64,000 bases of DNA, taken from positions 178,178 to 242,177 of the forward strand of contig NZ_JAMJXC010000008.1 of the NCBI RefSeq assembly GCF_023571765.1, read 5' to 3'. Origin of the DNA: Xanthobacter aminoxidans. GTDB taxonomy: Bacteria; Pseudomonadota; Alphaproteobacteria; Rhizobiales; Xanthobacteraceae. Made by a program: the position numbers and the translations under genes. Below, piece by piece: positions 52,993 to 62,371 of this stretch. The first letter of the stretch is position 1. Each line of letters opens with the position of its first letter. A model generated the notes under the pieces. It saw only the letters and a list, made by a program, of their open reading frames with translations, had not been told where the DNA came from and ran no database searches.

Positions 52993-55900
52993 GTGGACAG
53001 CGTGCGAGACATCGACGGCAACAGCGCCCCGCTCCGCAGCGGGATGGACGCCGCATCCTTCGACCGCCTCGCGCTGACGTCGGAGGGCGCCGTTGACGGC
53101 ATCGTATCCTGTCTCGCCGAGGACGAGCTGACCGGTGAACGCTGGCGGGTGAAATCCGCTTTGCGGGGCAGTCCGGCCGCGGCCCTGCTCGATCGGGAGG
53201 CGGCCCTGGCGCAGGGTCTCCCTTCCGACCTCATCGATCCGCCCCAGCGGCTGGAGCATCGCAGCCGGGTGATCCTCCTCTACCCGGATCGCCCAATGGC
53301 GAGCCTCGACGACCTCGCCCCCGGCACGCTCGCCCCGGAGGCACTCCTCGATCTCGGCATGGCCATCGCCGCCGCGCTCTCGCGGCTGCACGCGCTCGGC
53401 ACCATCCATGGCGGCCTCAAGCCGCCGAGCGTGCTTCTGGAAGAGCGGGGACGGGTCCGCTTCCGCCATCTCGTCGGCCCCATAGGCACGGATGCCCCGC
53501 AAGCGGCCGGCTTCACGGCGGCCGACGCCATCGCCTACGCCGCGCCGGAGCAGGCGCGGCTCCACCGCCCGACCAGCGACGCACGCAGCGATCTCTATTC
53601 GCTGGGCGTGCTGCTCTATGCGCTGCTCGTCGGCCGGCTGCCGCTCCAGGCCACCAGCATGGCGGAGTGGCTGCACGCCCATGTGGCGGTCGAACCGGTA
53701 CGGCCCGGCGCCGTGCGCGGCGATATCCCGCCCATGCTCGATGCCATTCTCATGAAGCTCATCGACAAGGATCCGGAGCGGCGCTACCAGAGCACCGAAG
53801 CGCTCCAGATCGACCTGCGCCTCGCCCGCGCCGCGCTGGCGGCCGGCGACGGCGCGGCGACTTTCGCCCTCGGCCGCGGCGAATTCGCGCGCAAGGGGCT
53901 CGAGGCACGCGGGCTGTTTGGCCGCGCGCTGGAGCTGTCGCAGCTCGTGGAGGCCTTCGGGCGTGTGTCCCGAACGGGCCGGAGCGAGCTGATCCTGCTG
54001 CGCGGCGAGGCGGGGGCAGGCAAGTCCGCCCTCGTGGAGCAATTGTCGAAGGCCTGGCTGCCGGCAGAAGCCCAGTTCGCGGCCGGCAAGAGCGTCCTGC
54101 TGCAGGAGGGCATGCCCTACGCCCCATTCGCCCAGGCGCTGCGCACCCTGGTCATGCGGGCGCTGGGCGAGAGCGCGGACGTGCTGGACGGCATCCGGGA
54201 GCGCCTTGCTGCCCAGCTGTCGGGCTACAGCAGCCTTCTGATCGACCTCGTGCCCGAGGCCGAATTCATTCTCTCGGACGGGGGCGCCCTGCCCGAGGTC
54301 GCCGCGAGCATGGCGCAGGCGCGCGTGGTGCGGATCGTGCTCCAGACCCTCAAGGCCTTCGCAACGCCATCCCGGCCACTCGTCCTGTTCCTCGACGACC
54401 TGCAATGGATGGATGCGGCGAGCCTCGGCGCCCTTCAGGCCCTGTGGCGCGAAGCGCCGCCGCATGCGCTGCTGATCGGCAGCTATCGCGAGGAAGAGGT
54501 CGCCCGGCATCCGGAGCTGGCCAGCCTGCTGGCGGAGGCGCGCACCGGCCCGCTGCCGACAACGGAGATCCGCGTCGGCCCGCTGTCGGGCGCGGAGACC
54601 CTCGAATTCGTGGCGAGCGCGCTGAACGGCGCACCGGCCGAACTCGGCGAGCTCGCCGACAGCATCCATCGCAAGACGGGGGGGAATGCCTTCTTCGTCC
54701 GGCAGCTCCTGCAGAAGCTTTTCGATGACCGGGTGATCGCCTTCGATCCGGAGGCGCAGCGCTGGCGCTGGGACGCACTGCGCTTCGGCGCGTACAATTC
54801 GGTTTCGGACTTCATGCTGCAACGGCTCGACGCCTTGCCGCCGAGCCAGCGGGGTGTCCTGCAGCGGCTCGCGAGCGTCGGCGGGCGGGTTTCAGGCGAG
54901 ACCTTTGCGCACCTCGTCGGCCAGTCCGAGGTCGAGGCAGGGCATGTGGCGGTCGAGCTCGTGGAAGCCGGCCTGCTCCTGCGGCGGGATGCGGACTACG
55001 TCGTCGCCCATGACCGCGTGCTCGAAGCCGCCTACGCCTCCATTCCCGAGCCGGACCGCCCCGCCGAGCATCTGGCCATCGCCCGGCGCATGATCGCCAT
55101 CGCGCGCGATGGAGACGCTGACTGGGCCTTCGCCATGGCCGCGCAGATCGAGCGCGCAGATCGCACCACGCTGGACGAGGCGGAGCGCCTGAGCTTCGTG
55201 AGGGCCTTGCGGACCGCGGCCCGCCACGCCCGCAATTCCGGCGCCGTTCAACAGGCGGCCGGCCATATCGAGATGGCCCGCAGCCTGATGCCCGACGTCT
55301 GGCAGGTGAGCCATCGCGCCTTGTTCGCGGAAGTGAAATGGCTCCATTGCGAAATCCTCATCGCCCTCGGACGGATCGATGAGGCCCTGCCGGCCATCGA
55401 ACGCTCGCTCGCCATCGCCGCCACTCCGGTGGAGCAGGCCGACCTCTATCGACTGAAGGCCATCGCGCGGACCATCCGGTCGGACTACGAAGGGGCGATC
55501 GACGAGGCCCTGGCAGGGCTCGCCCTCCTCGGTGTCGAACTCGAGCGGTTCGTGACGGACGAACAGCTCGCGCAGGCCTATCAGGCATGCAGCGCCCGTC
55601 TCAATGCCCTCGACGTCTCCCACCTGCGCGACCTGCCGGAAATCACCGACCCCGCAATGCGGTCGGCGCTCGCCCTGCTCTCTGCCCTGAGCGCGGCCTT
55701 CTTCGTGCGCGGCGGCCTGCGCGTGCTTCATCTGATCAAGATCGTCGAACTCACCCTCGATCACGGCATGACGCCGGAGGCGGCCTACGGGTTTGCGTGG
55801 TTCGGCGTGTTCTGCGCGGATCTCTACGGCGCCTACGAGGATGGCGAGACCTACGCTATGATGGCGCAGGATATCGTCCAGCGGGACGGCTACGAGGCGC

Positions 55901-58167
55901 AGCAGACGGCGGTTCTGCTGGCCCTCGACCAGGTGGGCGCGTGGACGCGGCCACTGCGCTTCGCCCTCGACCGTGCACGCGAGGCGGCGCAGATCGGCCT
56001 GACGGCCGGCGATCTCGGCTGGGCCTGCTATGCCCGCAACCACATCGCGTCCAACATGCTCATGCTGGGCGCGCCCCTCTCCGCGGTGCGGGACGACATC
56101 GAGGAAGGATTGGCGTGGACGCGCCAGTTCAAGTATCGCGACATCGAGCTCATCCTGGCGGCACAGTCCCGCTTCGTGGATACGCTTGCATCCGGCGACT
56201 ATGACGGCGCGCAGGGCGTTCCGGAAGCGGAAATCACCTCGCTGGCGACCCTCTTCTGGGTCCGCCATTACGCAGGCGTCACCGCCTTCCTGTTCGGTGA
56301 TTTCGAGCGCGCCGTCCTCCAGCTGGAACAGGCGGCGGCGCTGAGCTGGGCGGCGCCGGCGCACATCGACACCGCCTCATGCGCGCTCTTCCTCGCCCTC
56401 GCATTGGCCCGCACCAGCGCAGGCGCGCCCGCCCGAAAGGTGGCGCTGGGAAGGATCGACGAGCTGCGGCGGCGCTTTGCCGATCGCGCCCGGTTCAATC
56501 CGTCCACCTTCGAGTGCAAGCACCTGCTGCTGGAGGCCGAGGCGGCGCGGCTCTCCGGCATTCCTGCGGACGCGCAGCGCCTGTACGAGCAGGCGGCAGA
56601 CGCGGCGGCGGCCAGCGGGTTCGTCCATGAGCAGGCGCTGGCCTACGAGCTGGCGGCCTATTGCTGCCGTGAGGCGGGGCTGGGCATTCCCACCTCCGGA
56701 TACGTCCAGGCGGCGATCAGCCACTACCGGCACTGGGGCGCGCAGGGGAAGGCGGACCAGTTGCTGCGCAGCTTCCCCCTCCTGCTCGACGGCGGCGCCG
56801 GCGCGCGCCAGCACCAGGCCGGCGACGGGACGGCGGATGTCGCGGGCGTCCCGGCGGGACAGGGCGGCCTCAACCTGGAGGTGATGACCAAGGCCGCGCA
56901 AACGCTGGCCGAGACGGTCGGGCTCGATCAGGTCATCCGCACCTTGATGCGGGAGATGATCGTCCATGCCGGTGCCCAATACGGCCTTCTGATCCTCATG
57001 CGCGACCGCGATCCGGTGATCGAGGCCTCGGCGCGCGTCGAAAACCAGCAGGTGGAAGTGGACGTCCACTCCGCCGTTCCCACCGCACGGGATCTGCCGC
57101 TGGCCATGCTCAACACGGTCATGCGCACGCGCAGGACGGCGGTCTTCGCCGATGCCGCCAGCGAGGAACCGGGCCTGCGCGCCGCCGGCCACGGGAGGGC
57201 GCCCGCGCGCTCCCTGCTCTTCATGCCGCTGATCAAGCGCGGCAGTCTCGTCGGCGTTCTCTACCTCGAGAACAACCTCGCGGCGGACGTCTTCACGCCA
57301 AACCGCACGGCGCTGCTGGAACTGCTGGCGACGCAGGCGGCCATCTCGCTCGATGCCGCCCGGCTCTACAACGATCTCGTGGACGAGAACACACGGCGGG
57401 CCAGCGCGGAGTTCGATCTCAGAGAGACGCGCGCGGAACTCGGTCGCGCCTCCCGCATGATGGCCATGGGCAATTACGCGGCCTCCATCGCGCACGAGAT
57501 CAACCAGCCCCTGACCAGCATCGTCGCGAGCGCCGATGCGGCCATGCGCTGGCTGCGGCGCGCCGAGCCGGACGTGGGCGAGGCCTTGCAGGGCGTGGAG
57601 CAGATCCGGGCTTCGGGCATGCGCGCGGCGGGCATCGTCAAGTCCCTGCGCGCGCTGGCCAAGCGCACCGCCCCGGTGCTGGAGCCGATCCGCCTCGAAG
57701 ATCTCACCGAGGACGTGATGCGGCTGGTGGTCAAGGATCTCCAGTCGAACGGGGTCGAGCTGGTCGACCTGCTGGCGGTGGACCGGCGCCCCGTGGAGGC
57801 CGATCCCGTCCAGTTGCAGCAGGTCGTCTTCAACCTCATTACCAACGCCATTCACGCCATGGAAGCGGTCGATCCCGGCCGGCGGCGCCTGACCATCGAG
57901 ACCTCTCAGGACGCGGGGACGGTGCGCCTCAGCATCGCCGACACCGGCTGCGGCATGAGCGAGGATGTTCTCGCCCGCATCTTCGAACCCTTCTTCACCA
58001 CCAAGCACGCCGGCATGGGCATCGGCCTGTCCATCTGCCGCTCCATCATCGACGCGCACGGCGGCGTGCTCAGGGCGCGCTCGACCGTGGGAGAGGGAAG
58101 CGTCTTCTACTTCAGCCTGAAGACCCTGGATGACGCCGCCCGAACAGAACAGGATGCGCAAGCCTGA
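52993..58167 (+). CDS. Giant multi-domain sensor: pseudokinase, AAA-type ATPase, helical repeats, GAF, histidine kinase
   Basis: The protein has 1724 residues from a GTG at 52993. Residues 30-285 form a serine/threonine kinase-like domain, but the catalytic loop reads HGGLKPPS (139-146). The HRD aspartate is replaced by Gly141 and no DFG is seen at 157-165, while APE (184-186) and SDLYSLG (199-205) remain. An ATPase module follows with Walker A GEAGAGKS (338-345) and Walker B LVLFLDDLQW (463-472). A long helical-repeat region runs to about 1290. A GAF domain (about 1305-1460) precedes the phosphoacceptor His1501 (SIAHEINQPL) and an ATPase domain with NLITNAIHAM, DTGCGMS and GMGIGLS. Such trifunctional sensors detect a ligand and signal to an unlinked regulator. 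No response regulator is adjacent. Confidence 0.9.
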   Translation: MDSVRDIDGNSAPLRSGMDAASFDRLALTSEGAVDGIVSCLAEDELTGERWRVKSALRGSPAAALLDREAALAQGLPSDLIDPPQRLEHRSRVILLYPDRPMASLDDLAPGTLAPEALLDLGMAIAAALSRLHALGTIHGGLKPPSVLLEERGRVRFRHLVGPIGTDAPQAAGFTAADAIAYAAPEQARLHRPTSDARSDLYSLGVLLYALLVGRLPLQATSMAEWLHAHVAVEPVRPGAVRGDIPPMLDAILMKLIDKDPERRYQSTEALQIDLRLARAALAAGDGAATFALGRGEFARKGLEARGLFGRALELSQLVEAFGRVSRTGRSELILLRGEAGAGKSALVEQLSKAWLPAEAQFAAGKSVLLQEGMPYAPFAQALRTLVMRALGESADVLDGIRERLAAQLSGYSSLLIDLVPEAEFILSDGGALPEVAASMAQARVVRIVLQTLKAFATPSRPLVLFLDDLQWMDAASLGALQALWREAPPHALLIGSYREEEVARHPELASLLAEARTGPLPTTEIRVGPLSGAETLEFVASALNGAPAELGELADSIHRKTGGNAFFVRQLLQKLFDDRVIAFDPEAQRWRWDALRFGAYNSVSDFMLQRLDALPPSQRGVLQRLASVGGRVSGETFAHLVGQSEVEAGHVAVELVEAGLLLRRDADYVVAHDRVLEAAYASIPEPDRPAEHLAIARRMIAIARDGDADWAFAMAAQIERADRTTLDEAERLSFVRALRTAARHARNSGAVQQAAGHIEMARSLMPDVWQVSHRALFAEVKWLHCEILIALGRIDEALPAIERSLAIAATPVEQADLYRLKAIARTIRSDYEGAIDEALAGLALLGVELERFVTDEQLAQAYQACSARLNALDVSHLRDLPEITDPAMRSALALLSALSAAFFVRGGLRVLHLIKIVELTLDHGMTPEAAYGFAWFGVFCADLYGAYEDGETYAMMAQDIVQRDGYEAQQTAVLLALDQVGAWTRPLRFALDRAREAAQIGLTAGDLGWACYARNHIASNMLMLGAPLSAVRDDIEEGLAWTRQFKYRDIELILAAQSRFVDTLASGDYDGAQGVPEAEITSLATLFWVRHYAGVTAFLFGDFERAVLQLEQAAALSWAAPAHIDTASCALFLALALARTSAGAPARKVALGRIDELRRRFADRARFNPSTFECKHLLLEAEAARLSGIPADAQRLYEQAADAAAASGFVHEQALAYELAAYCCREAGLGIPTSGYVQAAISHYRHWGAQGKADQLLRSFPLLLDGGAGARQHQAGDGTADVAGVPAGQGGLNLEVMTKAAQTLAETVGLDQVIRTLMREMIVHAGAQYGLLILMRDRDPVIEASARVENQQVEVDVHSAVPTARDLPLAMLNTVMRTRRTAVFADAASEEPGLRAAGHGRAPARSLLFMPLIKRGSLVGVLYLENNLAADVFTPNRTALLELLATQAAISLDAARLYNDLVDENTRRASAEFDLRETRAELGRASRMMAMGNYAASIAHEINQPLTSIVASADAAMRWLRRAEPDVGEALQGVEQIRASGMRAAGIVKSLRALAKRTAPVLEPIRLEDLTEDVMRLVVKDLQSNGVELVDLLAVDRRPVEADPVQLQQVVFNLITNAIHAMEAVDPGRRRLTIETSQDAGTVRLSIADTGCGMSEDVLARIFEPFFTTKHAGMGIGLSICRSIIDAHGGVLRARSTVGEGSVFYFSLKTLDDAARTEQDAQA

Positions 58168-58178
58168 GTGAAGGCACC

Positions 58179-58304
58179 AATCATGCCCTGGAGAACGCTT
58201 GCATCTTGTGTCGCATGCCGCAGATCGTCACCACCCTGCTCGCCCAACAGGGCAAGCGCGGCCTTCAGTATCTCGACCGCAAGGCGCGCACCGTGCCGTG
58301 GTGA
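58179..58304 (+). pseudogene. Unrecognised C-terminal gene fragment
   Basis: A frame of 41 codons ends at 58304 and reads MPQIVTTLLAQQGKRGLQYL then DRKARTVPW. It looks like the end of a protein rather than random sequence, with natural codon use. There is no start, since it begins within the tail of the giant kinase region. I do not recognise the family. It lies 160 bases left of the tRNA remnant and may be a relic of the original chromosomal gene order. Confidence 0.35.
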
Positions 58305-58465
58305 CTATCGCCAAGCGCGCGTCTTTTCGACCAAAACTATTCGAACTTTTCCGCCGTCAAACGCCGTCGTCTCTACGCCTGAAGGCACTCTTGTTGGGCA
58401 GCCCGAAACGAAGGTCCACGCGTTCGGCGGTTCAAGAGTGCCGCGGAGGGCGATCTGCGGGATTG

Positions 58466-58511
58466 GGCGCACCCGGCACGATTCGAACGTGCGGCCTTTG
58501 CCTTCGGAGGG
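58466..58511 (-). repeat. 3' half of a tRNA-Arg(CCG) gene (probable attachment site)
   Basis: Read on the minus strand, this segment has an anticodon loop CTCCGAA, then a T-arm GCACG-TTCGAAT-CGTGC and the acceptor strand CGGGTGC followed by GCC. These match the 3' half of a bacterial tRNA-Arg(CCG). The 5' half is missing: the sequence to the right has no D-arm or matching acceptor strand. A tyrosine integrase gene begins 179 bases to the right. Together this is the pattern of an att core left where an element integrated into a tRNA 3' end. Confidence 0.75.
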
Positions 58512-58689
58512 ATTACCCGTAGCACCGTCAAATTTGCGACGGAGCGCCCAATGATACGCTATCATACTGTTTCCAAAAAAGAATTTGAGCCGCACCCTAC
58601 CCGAGGCTATCCTTCTCCGCGCTACGATTTTCGCCCTGCTGCTTACGTGGTGCTTACGCGAGACGGGGCGACTGGCGCGGAGAATCTCC

Positions 58690-60048
58690 ATGGCTAAGCT
58701 CACTAAAAGGACCGTCGATGCCGCGGAAGCCGGCGCCAAGGATTACGTGATCTGGGACGACGAGCTCCCTGGCTTTGGCCTCCGGGTTTTCACGTCAGGG
58801 AAGCGAAGCTACATCCTTCAGTATCGATCAGCCGGCCGATCGCGCCGGTTCACGATCGGGCTGCACGGGGTTTGGACACCAGAACGTGCGCGCCAGGAAG
58901 CCAAGGCGCAGTTGGGCCGGATCGCCCAAGGCGACGACCCCGCCGAAGAGCGGCTGCTGGATCGCAACGCGCTCACGGTCAAAGAACTCTGCGACCTCTA
59001 CCTAGCTGACCTGAAAGCGGGTCTCATCCTCGGAAAGGGTGGGCGCCCCAAGAAGCACAGCACGATCGCCTCTGATCTTGGCCGCATCCACCGCCGTATC
59101 GTTCCGCTCCTCGGCTCGCGTCGCGTCAAGGACTTGACCAAAGCCGACATCACCAAGGCCATGAAGGACATCATGGCGGGGAAGACCCGCGTCACTGTCA
59201 AGACGAAGAAGCTGCGCGGCAAGTCCATCGTGAAAGGCGGTGCCGGCACAGCCACGCGGACAATCGGCCTGCTGGGCGGTATCCTCACCTATGCGGTCGA
59301 AGCCGGGATCATCGAGACGAACCCCGTGCACGGCGTGCGGCGGCCGAAGGACAACGTCCGAGCCCGGCGGCTGAGCGAAGCCGAATATCGCGTCCTCGGC
59401 GACCTACTCAAGGCGGCGGCCGAGAACGAGAGCTACCGGATGTCGGTCGAGATTATCCGCCAGATCGCCCTCACCGGATGCCGCCGCATGGAGATGGTCA
59501 CGCTCCGATGGGCGGAAGCCGATATGGATTCGAGCTGCCTCCGCCTGATCGACAGCAAGGAGGGAAGCTCCATTCGGCCCATCGGGCTGCCCGTGGTGGA
59601 ATATCTGGAGAGGCGCCGGAAAGAGGCGGTCGGAGATTATGTGTTCCCCGGCCGGGGCGGCGAGAATGCGTTCGGCAGCTTCCCCAATCACTGGAGGAAG
59701 ATCTTCGCGGGCTCGTCCTTGGCCGACGTCACCCCTCACATCCTGCGCCACAGCTTCGCCAGCGTCGCGAACGATCTTGGCTTCACCGAGGTCACCATCG
59801 CCGCCCTGGTCGGCCATGCGAAGGGATCGGTCACGAGCAACTACATCCACACGCTCGACACCGCCCTGATCATGGCAGCCGATACGATCTCCGGCTACAT
59901 TCAGGGGCTGCTCGACGGGATCGAGTTCAAGCAGACCGCCTACGCGCTTGATCGCGGCTCCCGGAAGGCGGCATTGGCCCGGTTTCTCCGAAGAGTCGCC
60001 GGCGATGAGGATCCGGAACCGGACCAAAGCGAGCATCTCGCCGCATGA
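58690..60048 (+). CDS. Tyrosine site-specific integrase (P4/phage type)
   Basis: The protein has 452 residues from the ATG at 58690; the frame continues upstream without family features. The N-terminus (MAKLTKRTVDAAEAGAKDYVIWDDELPGFGLRV) is the arm-type DNA-binding domain found in P4-like integrases. The catalytic residues are complete: Arg265 (GCRRMEMV), His350 and Arg353 (HILRHSF), His376 (GHAKGS) and nucleophile Tyr385 (NYIHTLD). It should integrate an element at a tRNA 3' end, and the tRNA-Arg remnant at 58466 is the obvious site. Codon use is less extreme in GC than in the neighbouring catabolic genes. Confidence 0.95.
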   Translation: MAKLTKRTVDAAEAGAKDYVIWDDELPGFGLRVFTSGKRSYILQYRSAGRSRRFTIGLHGVWTPERARQEAKAQLGRIAQGDDPAEERLLDRNALTVKELCDLYLADLKAGLILGKGGRPKKHSTIASDLGRIHRRIVPLLGSRRVKDLTKADITKAMKDIMAGKTRVTVKTKKLRGKSIVKGGAGTATRTIGLLGGILTYAVEAGIIETNPVHGVRRPKDNVRARRLSEAEYRVLGDLLKAAAENESYRMSVEIIRQIALTGCRRMEMVTLRWAEADMDSSCLRLIDSKEGSSIRPIGLPVVEYLERRRKEAVGDYVFPGRGGENAFGSFPNHWRKIFAGSSLADVTPHILRHSFASVANDLGFTEVTIAALVGHAKGSVTSNYIHTLDTALIMAADTISGYIQGLLDGIEFKQTAYALDRGSRKAALARFLRRVAGDEDPEPDQSEHLAA

Positions 60049-60234
60049 TACGGACCTCTTCCCCAGAGCATCCTGCGCCCCCTGCCGGTGAGGGCTCCTC
60101 CTACCATGGGGCTCCTCGCCCTGGTGGCCATCTCCAATCATGCCGACGGGCAGCCTCTTTTTTCGCAGGAGAGCTTCTGCACCGGGGATGGCATCGACCC
60201 CGGATGCTCAAACATGGTGGACGGAATGGGACAG

Positions 60235-60401
60235 GTCATGAGCGGCATCCTCAATGTGATCCGCAACGGCCTTCAATGGAAGGATGCGCCGAAGGACTAC
60301 GGCCCAAACAAGACGCTGTACAACCGCTTCATTCGCTGGACCGGCTCAGGGTCTTCGACCGTATCTTCGCCAACCTCGCCGGCGAAGGGCCCAGACCGGA
60401 G
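60235..60401 (+). pseudogene. IS5-family transposase fragment (frameshifted, truncated)
   Basis: The frame 60235-60349 reads MSGILNVIRNGLQWKDAPKD then YGPNKTLYNRFIRW, typical of IS5-family transposases. A frame change follows, and the adjacent frame continues with RVFDRIFANLAGEGPRPE to 60401. Both the N-terminus and the catalytic C-terminus are missing. The start of an IS3-family element follows directly at 60402, so that element seems to have inserted into this one. Confidence 0.75.
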
Positions 60402-61262
60402 TGATCTGATCCCCGAAAACTGGATCGTTCGGAGTTAGATTTTTCCGCACTGTCATCCCTTGGCCGCGAGGAGCGGAAGACGATGAAGGCATCGAAGTTT
60501 TCGGAGGCCCGAAGGCGTTCATTCTCAAGCAGGGCGCCGATGGGATGCCGGTGGCGGACATCTGCCGCCGGGCGGGCATCAGCCAGGCGACCTGTTTCAA
60601 CTGGAAGAAGAAGTACGAGGGGATGGCGCCGCTGGAGATGCGGCTGAAGCAGCTCGAGGATGAGAACGCCAAGCTGCGGAAGCTGGTGGCGGATCTGTCC
60701 CTGGACCGGGAGATGCTGCAGGACGTCATGCGCCGAAAAATGTAAGGCCTGGTCGCAAGCGCGAGCTCGTCGATGCGGTGCGCAGCGAGTGGCAGGTGTC
60801 GATCCGGCGGGCCTGCGCGGTCCTTGAGGTGGACACCTCGACCTATCACTACAAGCCTCATCGAACCGACCAGGCCGGCCTCGCAGCACGGATCAAGACG
60901 ATCTGCGAGACCCGCGTGCGCTACGGCTATCGACGGGTCCAGGTCCTACTCAGACGGGAGGGATGGCATGTCAATCAGAAGCGAACCCGCCAGCTCTACA
61001 ATGAGTTGGGCCTTCAGTTGCGCAACAAGACGCCGAAACGCCGGGTGAAGGCGAAGCTGAGAGAAGACCGGGCTCCGGCGGCGCGGCCGAACGATGTCTG
61101 GGCGATGGACTTTGTTCACGACCAACTCGCCACCGGCCGCAAGATCCGCGTGCTGACCGTGGTCGACACTTTCTCGCAGTTCTCGCCGGTGGTCGATCCG
61201 CGCTTCAGCTATCGTACCGAGGACGTTGTAACGACGCTGGAGAATGTCTGCGCGCAGGTCTC
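60402..61262 (+). mobile_element. IS3-family element remnant (IS407-like), 3' end missing
   Basis: The left end begins at 60402 with TGATCTGATCCCCGAAAACT, a terminal repeat of IS3-family type. It is followed by a frameshifted orfA and an orfB truncated at 61262. The right terminal repeat is not found before the unrelated sequence at 61263. The element is inactive. Its insertion split the IS5-family fragment to the left. Confidence 0.75.
60483..60745 (+). pseudogene. IS3-family orfA with 1-base deletion
   Basis: The gene starts ATG AAG GCA TCG at 60483 (MKASKFSEA) and then loses one base near 60511. The original frame resumes as KAFILKQGADGMPVADICRR, a helix-turn-helix followed by the leucine-zipper region QLEDENAKLRKLVADLSLDR. 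The product would be about 87 residues if intact. OrfA proteins of IS3 elements bind the terminal repeats. This copy is broken. Confidence 0.8.
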
Positions 61263-61272
61263 TCATCCATAA
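60748..61272 (+). pseudogene. IS3-family orfB (transposase) truncated
   Basis: The frame opens with RPGRKRELVDAVRSEW and continues through the helper domain TSTYHYKPHRTDQAGLAARI and CETRVRYGYRRVQVLLRREGW into the integrase core. Only the first catalytic aspartate (WAMDFVHDQL) is present. The sequence breaks off after TVVDTFSQFSPVVDPRF and SYRTEDVVTTLENVC at about 61262, where about 100 residues with the other catalytic D and E should follow. The stop at 61270-61272 lies in foreign sequence. It has no start of its own, as usual for orfB made by frameshifting. Confidence 0.85.
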
Positions 61273-61396
61273 TTTCCAAACAGGCTCTAAAGTGTTCATG
61301 TCGATTCGGCTCCGTGGGCGGCGCCCGGCAACGGGGCGGCTCCAAGGGCCATCCTTGGGCGCGAGCGGCGGTGATTTCACCTGAGAGGAGAGCAGG

Positions 61397-62284
61397 ATGG
61401 GCCTGCGCAAGAAGCTCGTCGTCGAACCTGGCACCCTGGTGAGGCTGAAGGACGTGGATGCCGCCTTCCACGGCGATTACGCCTCCGCCGAGCACGCCAA
61501 GGACGATCTCGCCAAGAATGTCACCCGCCTCGCGGAGCTGCAGCAGAAGCTCTATGGCGAGAAGAAGCACGCGCTGCTGGTTGTGCTCCAGGGCATCGAC
61601 GCCGCCGGCAAGGACGGCACCTGCTGGCATGTGATGGCGGCCATGAACCCGCAGGGAACCTCCGTAACGGGCTTCAAGCAGCCGACCGCGGAAGAGCGCC
61701 TGCATGATTTCCTGTGGCGGGTCCATCCGCACGCACCGGGCCTCGGCGAGGTGGCAGTGTTCAACCGCTCCCATTACGAAGACGTACTGGTGGTGCGGGT
61801 GCACGATCTGGTGCCGAAGGACGTCTGGTCCGAGCGCTACGACATCATCAACGACTTCGAGAAGCTGCTGACAAAGGCTGGGGTCACCATCCTCAAGTTC
61901 TTTCTCTACATCACGCCGGAGGAGCAGCTCGCCCGGTTCGCCCAGCGCCTCGACGATCCGGCACGGCAGTGGAAGATCTCGGAAGCCGATTACAAGGAGC
62001 GGGCGTTCTGGGGCCAGTACATCGCGGCCTATGAGGACATGCTGGCGAAATGCTCCACCAAGCATGCGCCGTGGTATGTGATCCCCTCCAACCACAAATG
62101 GTTCCGCAACCTCGCCGTCTCCAAGATCATCGAGGAGACGCTCGACGAGATGAACCTGAAGCTGCCGACACCGACCGTGAATCTGGAACAGATCCGCAAG
62201 GATTATCACCAAGCGTTACAGGCGGAGAAGGGCAAGGCCCGACATCCGGCTGGCCGAACATTTTCGCAACCGGACGAATCGTGA
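61397..62284 (+). CDS. Polyphosphate kinase 2 (PPK2) family protein
   Basis: The protein has 295 residues behind a GAGGAG-type site. The Walker A GIDAAGKDG (66-74) is preceded by VVLQ, and Walker B-type VFNRSHYEDVL and a lid segment follow; ERYDIINDFEKLLTKAGVTILKFFLYITPEEQLARFAQRLDDP is the PPK2 core. PPK2 enzymes transfer phosphate between polyphosphate and nucleotides (ADP/GDP or AMP), so this one regenerates or consumes nucleotide triphosphates. The short single-domain form fits the PPK2-related group. It is inside the mobile element and is followed after 87 bases by an anion permease gene. Confidence 0.9.
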   Translation: MGLRKKLVVEPGTLVRLKDVDAAFHGDYASAEHAKDDLAKNVTRLAELQQKLYGEKKHALLVVLQGIDAAGKDGTCWHVMAAMNPQGTSVTGFKQPTAEERLHDFLWRVHPHAPGLGEVAVFNRSHYEDVLVVRVHDLVPKDVWSERYDIINDFEKLLTKAGVTILKFFLYITPEEQLARFAQRLDDPARQWKISEADYKERAFWGQYIAAYEDMLAKCSTKHAPWYVIPSNHKWFRNLAVSKIIEETLDEMNLKLPTPTVNLEQIRKDYHQALQAEKGKARHPAGRTFSQPDES

Positions 62285-62371
62285 AAGTTTCCCGGCTTGG
62301 CCGGACGGTTCTTGCGGCGCGTGTCTTTCCAGGCAGGTCGCGGAGGGGCTCGTCCGGTTCCGGCATCACCG

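Noticed and set aside
58466..58560. A complete tRNA gene on the minus strand
   Set aside because: The T-arm and 3' acceptor strand are good, but no D-arm and no pairing 5' acceptor strand can be found, so it is a remnant only.
60088..60438. A 116-codon frame at 60088 as an intact gene
   Set aside because: Its central part is an IS5-type transposase segment with a frame change near 60350, and its end lies inside the IS3-type left end.
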